From: Candidatus Nyctobacter psychrophilus | GTDB lineage: Bacteria > Vulcanimicrobiota > Vulcanimicrobiia > Vulcanimicrobiales > Vulcanimicrobiaceae | Direction: 5' to 3' | NCBI GenBank assembly: GCA_014305025.1 | Contig: JACRTY010000020.1 | Location: forward strand, 1-64,000 | DNA length: 64,000 bases | Shown here: positions 34,658 through 42,698 of the stretch, piece after piece | Numbering within the stretch: position 1 is the first letter of the stretch | Layout of the letters: every line of letters begins with the position of its first letter | Program-made: the position numbers and the translations under genes | The notes under the pieces: model-generated | What the model was told of the DNA's origin: nothing | What the model saw: the letters and a program-made list of their open reading frames with translations, nothing else | Database searches by the model: none

Positions 34658-36219
34658 CAAGCGACCCAATACCAATCGCTGAAGAACACGGTAAAGAGCC
34701 CCAGGAGCGGAAGGGAAAAGGCGACGACGACGTTGTTGACCCACGGCCGGGCACCCCACAACGCGAGGATGACGAACATCGGAAACAGCACGAGCGCGAA
34801 GCGCGGCATGCTCATCAGGCTCGAGGTCGACATCGGCACGATGATCGAAAGGGTCATGTATGCCGAGAATGACACGGGGAGCCGTTTGAAGCCGGCGATG
34901 AGGATGGCGACCATCAAGAACGTAAAGGCAAGCTCGATCGTCTGTCCCGCAATGAGCGCGGGAGCGTGGCCATGCACGCCATGCGCAATCGTGCGGTACG
35001 CGTGTCCCAGGCTCGCCCACGGTGGCGCAAGACGGCGATCCCAATGCGTCTGCACGTGCGAGAAGTAGAGCGGATCGCCGCGCAGGACCCATAAGGTCGC
35101 CATGTACGCGGCGAGACCAAGCGGGATCAGGAGTCCCCCCGTCAGTAGGCGCGCCGCGCGCGCCGGCGTCGCGACCAGCGGCTTCCAGGCTCGGCCGTTG
35201 CCGGCGCTGGCTAACGCTTCGATGAGGAAGGGAACGAAGAGCAGCACGCCTTCCACCCGCGTCAAGGACGCGAAGGCGCCGATGATGCCCGCCGTCAGCC
35301 AGCGGTGTTCACGAATGTAGTAAAACGAGGCCACCGTCAGAGCGAAGAACAGCGCTTCGGTGTAGACGGCCGAGAAAAAGACGGCGGTCGGGAAAATCGA
35401 CACGTAGAAGATCGCGCGCCGCGCCACCGAGCGTGTGTACTGGTGCTCCACGAGTTTGTAGAAGAACAGCAGGCCGAAGAAGAGCGCTCCGTTGGAAACC
35501 AGCAGCCCGCCGATCAGATCATTGCCGAGTGCACCACCCACCAGCCGGATGAGCGCCGGATACAGCGGAAAAAACGCCATGTCGGTGCCGTAATAGCCGC
35601 GCCGCGCGACGTCGAGATAGTGGACCGCATCCCAGCGTCCCCAGACGGCCAGTAACGGATTGGTCGATTCGGCGACGTGCTGCCCTGGCCGCTGCGCGAT
35701 GACGATGGCGGCCAGTTCGGCGACGATGATGATCGCGACGCGGGTCACGACGAACGCGACCAGCACGTCGCGCACCGTCGGCACGAAGCGCGCCGCCACG
35801 CCGATCTTGCCGAGTGCGAACAAGCCGAGCGCGATCGCTGCCAGGCGCGCCGGGCTGCCCAGCGCGATCGGCGAGACGAGCCCGAGGGCCGCGACCGCGA
35901 AGGCGGCCCAGGTTGGTGCATCGGCGCGCAGCGCCGTGATGAGCCCGACGTCGGCGCGCCGCGCGAAGTACGCGGCATACCCGTACCACAGCGCAAAGAC
36001 GGCCGCGAGCCCGAGCGCAAGGGCCACGATCAAGGCGGCGTCGGTCGCTGCCGGTCCCAACGCCGCATGGGTGACGGCGGCATACCAGAGGAACGCCCCG
36101 CCGGCCAGGCCGCCGATCGTTACCCACGACACCGCCAGGGGTCCGCAGGCGGCGATGTTCTCGAGGGAGCGTAAGCGGCGACCCGTGCGCTCGACGGAGA
36201 ACGTGGCCTGTGCGGACAT
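34657..36219 (-). CDS. PIG-V-like membrane mannosyltransferase family protein
   Basis: The product is 520 residues with about twelve hydrophobic segments. After three N-terminal spans comes WGRWDAVHYLDVARRGYYGTDMAFFPLYPALIRLVGG, the GPI-mannosyltransferase-2 (PIG-V)-like signature with its catalytic WD. The first gene of a minus-strand operon, it is divergent from the flavoprotein gene. With GtrA and the ArnT-like enzyme it probably decorates an envelope polymer or lipid; the acceptor is not evident. Confidence 0.8.
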   Translation of the reverse strand: MSAQATFSVERTGRRLRSLENIAACGPLAVSWVTIGGLAGGAFLWYAAVTHAALGPAATDAALIVALALGLAAVFALWYGYAAYFARRADVGLITALRADAPTWAAFAVAALGLVSPIALGSPARLAAIALGLFALGKIGVAARFVPTVRDVLVAFVVTRVAIIIVAELAAIVIAQRPGQHVAESTNPLLAVWGRWDAVHYLDVARRGYYGTDMAFFPLYPALIRLVGGALGNDLIGGLLVSNGALFFGLLFFYKLVEHQYTRSVARRAIFYVSIFPTAVFFSAVYTEALFFALTVASFYYIREHRWLTAGIIGAFASLTRVEGVLLFVPFLIEALASAGNGRAWKPLVATPARAARLLTGGLLIPLGLAAYMATLWVLRGDPLYFSHVQTHWDRRLAPPWASLGHAYRTIAHGVHGHAPALIAGQTIELAFTFLMVAILIAGFKRLPVSFSAYMTLSIIVPMSTSSLMSMPRFALVLFPMFVILALWGARPWVNNVVVAFSLPLLGLFTVFFSDWYWVA

Positions 36220-36301
36220 GCGAGAGCCCCATTTCGGTGAAAGGGCAGTGGCACCCCCGGCGTTCCGGGACCGCCGTGGGGCCCGCGCGAAACGGAACGG
36301 C

Positions 36302-37714
36302 GTGAAGCGATTACAATACGACGTCGTCGTGATCGGCGCGGGCAGCGGCGGCTACGCGGCGGCCCGGACGGCGCGTGACCTCGGCGCCCGGGTGGCATTG
36401 GTCGATCGCGGCCCGCTCGGCGGGCTGTGCATCCTGCGCGGCTGCATGCCTTCCAAGACGCTGCTGGCGTCGAGCGATCGCGTGCACGATGTCCGTGAAG
36501 GTGCCCGACTCGGCATTCGGTCGGCCGAACCGCACATCGACCTGCACGCCATGTTCGCGCGCAAGCGCGAGATCATTCGCAGCTTCGCCGACTACCGCAT
36601 CGAAGCGCTGCATTCGTTCCCGCTGTATGAGGGCCAGGCCAGTTTCATTTCGCCGCATGAAGTTCGCGTCGGCGACGATGTCGTGCTCGCCGCCCAAAGC
36701 ATCATCATCGCAACGGGCAGCAGCATCGCGCCGCCGCCGGTGGCGGGCCTCGAAGAAGCAGGCTACATCGACAGCGATGCCGTGCTCGACCGGGAGCGGT
36801 TGCCGAAATCGCTCATCGTGCTCGGCGGCGGTTACGTCGGTTGTGAACTCGGTCAGTTCTTGGCCCGCATGGGGGTGCAGACGACGTTTCTGATCCGCGC
36901 GAAGCAACTGCTTTCAGCGGAGGACAAGGACGTCGGCGAGGCGGTGACCTTGTACTTTCGCGACGAAGGCATCGACGTGCGCGCGAGCGTCGTCCTTTCG
37001 CACGTCGAAACGCGCGGTGAGCGCAAAGTGGTGCATTATCTCCAGGAGGGCGAGCGCCGCAGCATCGAAGCCGACGAGATCTTTCATGCACTGGGTCGCG
37101 TGCCGGATTTCGCGGCTTTGGAGCTGGAAAACGCAGGCGTCGAATGCCATGCCATCACCGGTATCCGGACGGGGCCTGATCTGCGCACCTGCGTACCGCA
37201 CATCTTTGCCGTCGGCGACGTGACGGGCGATCATCCGCTGGTGCACGTCGCCATCTATCAGGGCGAACTCGCGGCGCGCAATGCCGTGACGGGCGCCGCC
37301 GACGCGGCCGACTATGCGTTACAGAAGGCCCACACGATCTTCACCGATCCACAGGTCGCGATCGCCGGACGCACGGAGAAAGAACTGCAGGCCGCGGGAA
37401 CGCCGTATCTGTCGAGTTCGTACCTCTTCAGCGACCACGGTAAAGCGATTGCCATCGATAAGACCAAGGGCTTCGTAAAGATGATGGCCTCGCCGCAGAA
37501 CGGCCGCATCCTCGGCGCGGCGATCGTCGGCGCCGAAGCGTCGGACCTGATTCATGAAATGATCGTTGCACTGCATTACGGCGCGACCGCCGCGGAGTTT
37601 GCGCGCATTCCACATTTGCATCCGACTTTGGCGGAGATACTGACGTACCCGGCGGAGGACATCGCAGCGCAGCTGGTGTCGGCCCAGACCCCCGTCATTG
37701 CGGCCGCAGTGTGA
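36302..37714 (+). CDS. Dihydrolipoamide-dehydrogenase-like flavin disulfide reductase
   Basis: The product is 470 residues from GTG 36302. It is a class-I pyridine-nucleotide disulfide oxidoreductase: FAD loop GAGSGGYAAA, redox pair C43 and C48 in GLCILRGCMPSK, second nucleotide loop GGGYVGCELGQ, FAD motif IFAVGDVTGD and the C-terminal HPTLAEIL with the catalytic histidine. It may be lipoamide dehydrogenase, mercuric reductase-like or a thiol reductase; the redox pair is spaced as in Lpd. It is coupled (GTGA) to the nitrilase-like gene rather than to 2-oxoacid dehydrogenase genes. Confidence 0.88.
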   Translation: MKRLQYDVVVIGAGSGGYAAARTARDLGARVALVDRGPLGGLCILRGCMPSKTLLASSDRVHDVREGARLGIRSAEPHIDLHAMFARKREIIRSFADYRIEALHSFPLYEGQASFISPHEVRVGDDVVLAAQSIIIATGSSIAPPPVAGLEEAGYIDSDAVLDRERLPKSLIVLGGGYVGCELGQFLARMGVQTTFLIRAKQLLSAEDKDVGEAVTLYFRDEGIDVRASVVLSHVETRGERKVVHYLQEGERRSIEADEIFHALGRVPDFAALELENAGVECHAITGIRTGPDLRTCVPHIFAVGDVTGDHPLVHVAIYQGELAARNAVTGAADAADYALQKAHTIFTDPQVAIAGRTEKELQAAGTPYLSSSYLFSDHGKAIAIDKTKGFVKMMASPQNGRILGAAIVGAEASDLIHEMIVALHYGATAAEFARIPHLHPTLAEILTYPAEDIAAQLVSAQTPVIAAAV

Positions 37715-38640
37715 AGGTCGCAATCGTCCAGAGCAAACCGCGCAAAGGGCAGGTCGAGGAGAACATCGCGCAGCTCGGCGCCATCTTCGCGCAACTCGCC
37801 GGCGAAGAACCGGCCTATGACCTCATCGTGCTACCCGAAGCCGCGCTGACGGGGTATTTTCTCGAAGGCGCCGTGTATGACTTGGCCTTCGAGTCCGAGG
37901 CGCTCGCGGAGCGCCTCGGCGGCTTGTGGCGCGCAGCATCGCCGCCGCGAGCGGTGCGGCCGGTCGCGATCGTGCTCGGCTTTTACGAAAATGCGGGCGG
38001 TACCTATTACAACTCGGCGTTCTACGTCGAGATCGGTTCCGCATCACAGCGCATCGTGCACGTGCACCGCAAAATGTTTTTGCCGACCTACGGCGTGTTC
38101 GACGAAGAGCGCTTCGTCTCGCGGGGACGCCGGCTCGAAGCGTTCGAATCGCGCTTGGGCCGCATGGCACTGTTGATCTGCGAAGATGCGTGGCACGCGA
38201 TCATGCCGACGCTCGCGGCGATCAAGGGTGCCCGCGTGCTGATCGTGCCCAGTGCTTCACCGGGACGCGGTTTTGCGGCGCCGGGTGAACTCGAAAGCGT
38301 GCGCTACTGGCGCGACGTGCTGCGTTCGTACGCAGCCGAGCACGGCGTCTTCGTCCTCTACGCGGGTCTGGCGGGATTCGAAGGCGGCAAGGGCATGGCG
38401 GGCTCGTCGTGCGCGATCGATCCTTTCGGCGACGTCGTGGGAACGTTGCCGGCGCTCGGCGAGCACGTTCTCAAAGTGCAACTGGATCTCGATGACGTTG
38501 AAATTGCGCGGGCTCGGCTGCCGCTGCTGGGCGATTTGGCGGCGGTGCTTCCCGATTTGTTGGGATCGGTGTCATCCGGTTCGGCAGCGCAGCGCGCGGA
38601 ACTGTCCGGTTCGCCAGCGCTGCAGCGCGGCGAACCGTGA
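37711..38640 (+). CDS. Nitrilase-family amidohydrolase, probable glutaminase partner of NadE
   Basis: The product is 309 residues of the carbon-nitrogen hydrolase fold with the E-K-C triad: E43 (LPEAALTGY), K121 (HRKMFLPTYG) and C157 (LICEDAWH). It overlaps the NAD synthetase gene by GTGA. In glutamine-dependent NAD synthetases a domain like this is fused upstream of NadE and delivers ammonia, so a split enzyme is likely; that pairing is inference. The last about 25 residues are a repeat-derived tail (SSGSAAQRAELSGSPALQRGEP). Confidence 0.85.
   Translation: MKVAIVQSKPRKGQVEENIAQLGAIFAQLAGEEPAYDLIVLPEAALTGYFLEGAVYDLAFESEALAERLGGLWRAASPPRAVRPVAIVLGFYENAGGTYYNSAFYVEIGSASQRIVHVHRKMFLPTYGVFDEERFVSRGRRLEAFESRLGRMALLICEDAWHAIMPTLAAIKGARVLIVPSASPGRGFAAPGELESVRYWRDVLRSYAAEHGVFVLYAGLAGFEGGKGMAGSSCAIDPFGDVVGTLPALGEHVLKVQLDLDDVEIARARLPLLGDLAAVLPDLLGSVSSGSAAQRAELSGSPALQRGEP
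38575..38634 (+). repeat. Imperfect 30-base tandem repeat at the 3' end of the nitrilase gene
   Basis: Two adjacent copies beginning TCCGGTTCGSCAGCGC (38575-38604 and 38605-38634) differ at a few positions. They encode the variable C-terminal tail of the nitrilase-like protein. A slipped-strand duplication is the simplest origin. Confidence 0.6.
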
Positions 38641-39497
38641 GCGGCGGGATGCTCGACGTCGTCGACGCGACGGAACCGCGGATACCGGCGCTCGGCGTCG
38701 ATGGGCCGCTGCTGGCGCAGTGGCTTGAAGCCTTTTTGCACGATGAAATCGTCGTGCGGCGCAACACGTACCGCGCGGTTCTGGGCCTTTCCGGCGGCGT
38801 CGATTCGGCCGTGGTCGCCTTTCTCTGCACGCGGGCGCTGGGGGCCGAAAACGTGCACGCCCTGCGCCTGCCGTATCGTACGTCGAGTCCCGACAGTTTG
38901 GTCGACGCGCAAGCCGTGGTCGATGCGCTGGGCTGCCGCTGCCGCGACATCGACATCACGGCGGCGGTCGACGGGTACCTGAGCATGGAGCCCGAGGCCG
39001 ACCAGCGGCGCCGCGGTAACGTCATGGCCCGGGTGCGCATGCTCGTGCTGTTCGATCAGTCGGCGAAGCTTGGCGCCTTGCCGGTGGGGACGGGAAACAA
39101 AACGGAACGGTTGATGGGATATTTTACCTGGCACGCAGACGATTCGCCGCCGCTCAATCCGCTCGGCGATCTCTTCAAAACGCAAGTATGGGAACTGGCG
39201 CGGTATTTGGGCGTACCGGAGCGTCTGGTCGCGAAGGCTCCCAGCGCCGATCTGCAAGCCGATCAAACCGACGAAGGCGATCTCGGCATCACGTATGCGC
39301 AGGCCGATCGGATTCTGGCGCTGATGCTGGCCGGCTACAACGATGCGAAGATCGCCGCGCGTGGTTTCGAGCCGCGCGAGGTCGCGCTTGTGCGGGAGCG
39401 GCTCGACGGAACGCATTGGAAGCGTCATCTGCCGACGACGGCGATGCTGAGCAACACCGCGATCAACGAATTTTATCTGCGCCCGGTGGACTTTTGA
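38637..39497 (+). CDS. nadE: NAD synthetase (ammonia-ligase domain)
   Basis: The product is 286 residues from GTG 38637. It amidates nicotinic acid adenine dinucleotide to NAD. The PP-loop SGGVDSAVVAF near residue 53 and the GTGNKTERLMGYFTWHADD motif identify it. It lacks a glutaminase domain, which the overlapping upstream gene may supply. It ends in a TTGA overlap with the next gene. Confidence 0.94.
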   Translation: MSGGMLDVVDATEPRIPALGVDGPLLAQWLEAFLHDEIVVRRNTYRAVLGLSGGVDSAVVAFLCTRALGAENVHALRLPYRTSSPDSLVDAQAVVDALGCRCRDIDITAAVDGYLSMEPEADQRRRGNVMARVRMLVLFDQSAKLGALPVGTGNKTERLMGYFTWHADDSPPLNPLGDLFKTQVWELARYLGVPERLVAKAPSADLQADQTDEGDLGITYAQADRILALMLAGYNDAKIAARGFEPREVALVRERLDGTHWKRHLPTTAMLSNTAINEFYLRPVDF

Positions 39498-40138
39498 ACG
39501 CGCCGCGCAGCGATGCGCCCGACCTGCCGCGCGATGTGACGGAATACCCGTTTATCTTTTTTCCGGTCGGCCTGAATCTGCGCGGGCGGAAATGCGTGCT
39601 GATCGGTCGAGCCGATGATCGTGAAGCGATCGAGAAGCACACGGCGCTTTGTGAGGTCGGCGCGGACGTCCGTTGGCTCGTCGATCCGACGGCAGTCTGT
39701 GATGAGAATGTCATCGATGCGTTCCTCGTCATCTCGACACCGATGGACGCAGCGCTCTCCGCGCGCCTGCGCTCACTAGCCGATCAGCACCGGTTTCTGT
39801 TCTGCGCGATAGACCAACCGACGTACGGGTTCGTCGCGATGCAGGCCATCGCCAAAGCCGGACCGGTGCGCATCGCGATCTCCACGGGCGGCATCGCGCC
39901 GCGGGTCGGCAAGGCGCTGCGTGCCGCTCTGCAGCGGGCGCTCGACCGCAGCTTTGTGCGCTTCATCGACTGCCACAACGCCGTGCGGGAGCGCAACCGC
40001 TTTCGGCTGCGCTCGTCGGCGGAGCGCCGTGCCGCGATGCTTGCGCTCGCCGAGGGTCTTGAGATCGACGTGACGATCCGCTACCCGCAGTGGTTTCAAG
40101 AAGAACTGCGGGACCTCCGTCCGCGCACGGAGCCGTGA
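39494..40138 (+). CDS. Siroheme-synthase-like (precorrin-2 dehydrogenase fold) protein
   Basis: The product is 214 residues from TTG 39494. It resembles the N-terminal Met8/CysG dehydrogenase-ferrochelatase unit: the TEYPFIFFPVGLNLRGRKCVLIG opening, DAFLVISTP, and AGPVRIAISTGGIAPRVGKALRAALQRAL. The usual glycine-rich NAD loop (GGG.VA) is replaced by GRADDREAIE, so the dehydrogenase function is doubtful. Neighbours are nadE and cinA, not tetrapyrrole genes. A repurposed role is possible. Confidence 0.7.
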   Translation: MNAPRSDAPDLPRDVTEYPFIFFPVGLNLRGRKCVLIGRADDREAIEKHTALCEVGADVRWLVDPTAVCDENVIDAFLVISTPMDAALSARLRSLADQHRFLFCAIDQPTYGFVAMQAIAKAGPVRIAISTGGIAPRVGKALRAALQRALDRSFVRFIDCHNAVRERNRFRLRSSAERRAAMLALAEGLEIDVTIRYPQWFQEELRDLRPRTEP

Positions 40139-41433
40139 TGAAGCCTGCGGCCGCGTCGCGTCGACGCGCTCCGAGCGTAGAAATCGTCACGATTGGAACC
40201 GAGCTGCTCTTGGGCCAGCTTGTCGATACGAACAGCGCGACCATCGCGCGCGCAATGGCCGACAGCGGCGTCGACGTCTATGCAAAACACTCGGTCGGCG
40301 ACAATGCGGCCCGGTTGGAAGCGATGCTGCGCGGCGTACTCGACCGAGCCGACGGCGCGATCACGACAGGCGGCCTCGGGCCGACGGTCGACGATCTCAC
40401 CAAAGAGGCGATCTCCGCCGCCGTAGATGGGCCGCTGCGCGAACACGGACCGTCGGTGCTTGCGATCGAAGCGCGCATGGCGTCGTTTGGACGAAGTGGG
40501 CCGCTGTCGCCCAACAATCGCCGTCAGGCATTTCTGCCGCAGGACGCCGTCGTGCTGGACAATCCGCACGGCACCGCACCCGGCTTCGTCGCCGTGCGCG
40601 CCGATGGAAAGTTCATCGCCGCCATGCCGGGCGTACCGCGCGAGATGGCTCCGATGCTGGCCGAAAAACTCGTCCCGTGGCTCGTCGCCCGCTACGGCTT
40701 GCGCGACGCAATCTTCACGCGCACGTTGCACACCGCCGGCATCGGCGAGTCGGATCTCGACGCTCGTATCGAGCCGCTCTTCCGAACGCTCGAAAATCCG
40801 AAGATCGCCGTCCTCGCGCACGACTTTCGCGTCGATGTCAAAATTATGGCGAAAGCTGCCGACGCCGACGCCGCGGCGAAGCTGACCGCGCCGGTCGAGG
40901 CCGAACTGCGCGAGCGCCTCGGCCCAAGCATCTTTGGAACCGACGATGACACGCTCGCAAGCGTCGTACTGGCGCGCTGCCGCGAACGTGGGCTAACGTT
41001 GGCAACGGCCGAATCGATCACCGGCGGCGCGGTCGCCGACGCCCTCGTGCGGGTCCCTGGCGCATCCCGCGTCTTTCGCGGCGCCATTGTGGCCTACGAC
41101 GACGAGGTCAAACGCGCGCTGCTCGACGTCGACGAGGCGCTGCTGCGCCAACACGGCGCCGTTAGCGAAGCCGTCGCCGGCGCGATGGCGAGCGGGGCCT
41201 GCGCGCGTCTCGACGCCGACGTCGCCGTCGCCACGACCGGCATCGCGGGTCCCGGCGGCGCTACGCCATCCAAACCCGTAGGCCTGGTCTATCTTGCCGT
41301 CGTCGTGTCGGGACGCGAACCTGCCGTGCGTCGCTTGACGTCCCCGGGCAACCGCGACGACATCCGCCGCCGTGCAATGGTCGCCGCACTCGCTCTTTTG
41401 TTGCGCGAGTTGACCATCGAAGCGGCGCACTGA
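40138..41433 (+). CDS. cinA: CinA-family protein with NMN deamidase domain
   Basis: The product is 431 residues. The N-terminal molybdopterin-binding-like domain has VTIGTELLLGQLVDTNS and TTGGLGPTVDDLT. The C-terminal domain (from about residue 275) has LATAESITGGAVADAL and TTGIAGPGGATPSKPVGLVYLA, the PncC-type nicotinamide mononucleotide deamidase. It fits with the NAD synthesis genes two places upstream: the deamidase recycles NMN to nicotinate mononucleotide. The start overlaps the previous stop (TGATG). Confidence 0.94.
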   Translation: MKPAAASRRRAPSVEIVTIGTELLLGQLVDTNSATIARAMADSGVDVYAKHSVGDNAARLEAMLRGVLDRADGAITTGGLGPTVDDLTKEAISAAVDGPLREHGPSVLAIEARMASFGRSGPLSPNNRRQAFLPQDAVVLDNPHGTAPGFVAVRADGKFIAAMPGVPREMAPMLAEKLVPWLVARYGLRDAIFTRTLHTAGIGESDLDARIEPLFRTLENPKIAVLAHDFRVDVKIMAKAADADAAAKLTAPVEAELRERLGPSIFGTDDDTLASVVLARCRERGLTLATAESITGGAVADALVRVPGASRVFRGAIVAYDDEVKRALLDVDEALLRQHGAVSEAVAGAMASGACARLDADVAVATTGIAGPGGATPSKPVGLVYLAVVVSGREPAVRRLTSPGNRDDIRRRAMVAALALLLRELTIEAAH

Positions 41434-41435
41434 AC

Positions 41436-41654
41436 TCAGCCCGCGTTTTCCCGCAGCCACGCTTGCCATGCAGCGATGGTCTGCGTCTGTCCCAAATCTT
41501 CGCAGAGCTTCAAGAAGCGCCCGACGTCGGCGCTGCGCAGCCACGGTTCCAGGGACAGACGCGTGGTTGAGGAGAGGCCCATGGTTGCGCTTGCGGCGGA
41601 TGCACCGGCGCACCACAACCCTACAAGAACCGCTAGGCAAACCACCGGACTCAA
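41436..41654 (-). CDS. Small exported protein, unknown function
   Basis: The product is 72 residues from a TTG start. A signal peptide (SPVVCLAVLVGLWCAGASA) is followed by a short mature part with RSADVGRFLKLCEDLGQTQTIAAWQAWLREN, which reads as an amphipathic helix bundle. It lies between cinA (convergent) and the Gfo/Idh gene. No family is recognised; it could be spurious. Confidence 0.45.
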   Translation of the reverse strand: MSPVVCLAVLVGLWCAGASAASATMGLSSTTRLSLEPWLRSADVGRFLKLCEDLGQTQTIAAWQAWLRENAG

Positions 41655-41663
41655 AAAAACTCG

Positions 41664-42698
41664 CTACACTCGGTAACCGATTGCCGCCAAAACGCGTTGC
41701 GTGGCGAGGCCGTCGTCGAAGGTTGGCAAGGAGGCCGGATTTCCGTCCAGATTCGCGGCGAAGGCGTCGAGCAGCGTGACGAAGGGCGGCAGGTTCGGGT
41801 GCGCGGCGGCGAGATTGGCGTGCGGTTGCGGAGTGAGTTCGAGCTCCGACGTTTCATCGCCGTCGACGACGAACGTGCGCAAGTCGAGGGCGTCGGGGCC
41901 GCTCGCTACCGCCGTGCGCGTTTCACCGTGCACGGCGACGGTCACCGATTCCACGGCGCGGGTCGCGTCCACCGCCACGCTCGCCACCAGGCCGTCGCCG
42001 TAATCGAGCGTGGCGAACGCGCCATCGGCGACGTCGCTCGTAAACGTCTCGCCGTCGTTATGACGTGCGACGTTCGCGGTGCGTTCCAACCCCGCGACGC
42101 GCACGGGGGCTCGGCCGGCGAACCAGTTCGCTTGATCGACGACGTGCGAGAGCGCGGCTCCGGTCATTCCGCCGCCGTGGCGACGCTCGAACCACCACGA
42201 GTTCGGGCGCTCGCTATCCGCGCGTAACGTCGTGCTGTTCTGCGTGATTTCGATCCCACGCAGTGTTCCGAGGTGACCGTTGCGCGCGAGTTCGTGCAGC
42301 GCCTGACGCGGCGGCGTGTAGCGAAATTCGTGCGCGAGCGCGCAAACGGTACCCGCGCGCTCGGCCGCGGCGACGAGTTCCTCCGCTTGGGCGACATCGA
42401 GGGTGAACGGTTTCTCGCACAAGACGTGCAAACCGCGCTTCAGTGCGGCGGAGACGGCCGCGTGGTGTGCGAACGGCGGCGAAGCGACCGACACGACGTC
42501 GAGTTCAACGCCGTCGAGCATCTCGTCGACGGATGCGAAGGCATGTGCAACGTTGCGTTTTGCGGCGATCTCGGCGGCATGCCGCGGCGAAGCGAGCGCA
42601 ACGACCTCGAAGCGTCCCTGCGCCGCGAATGCCGGCACGTGCACCGAGCCGCCGAAACTCGAGCCGACCACCCCGACGCGGTAGCACCGCTCCTTCAC
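41664..42698 (-). CDS. Gfo/Idh/MocA-family NAD(P)-dependent oxidoreductase
   Basis: The product is 344 residues from GTG 42698, overlapping the aminotransferase stop. The Rossmann start is GVVGSSFGGSVHVPAF, followed by SPPFAHHAAVSAAL and the family hallmark CEKPFTLD (catalytic lysine). The C-terminal alpha/beta domain has GGGMTGAALSHVVDQANWFAG. Family members oxidise or reduce sugars, inositols or related alcohols and imines. It is last in the operon with LuxE- and LuxC-like enzymes. Confidence 0.88.
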   Translation of the reverse strand: MKERCYRVGVVGSSFGGSVHVPAFAAQGRFEVVALASPRHAAEIAAKRNVAHAFASVDEMLDGVELDVVSVASPPFAHHAAVSAALKRGLHVLCEKPFTLDVAQAEELVAAAERAGTVCALAHEFRYTPPRQALHELARNGHLGTLRGIEITQNSTTLRADSERPNSWWFERRHGGGMTGAALSHVVDQANWFAGRAPVRVAGLERTANVARHNDGETFTSDVADGAFATLDYGDGLVASVAVDATRAVESVTVAVHGETRTAVASGPDALDLRTFVVDGDETSELELTPQPHANLAAAHPNLPPFVTLLDAFAANLDGNPASLPTFDDGLATQRVLAAIGYRV

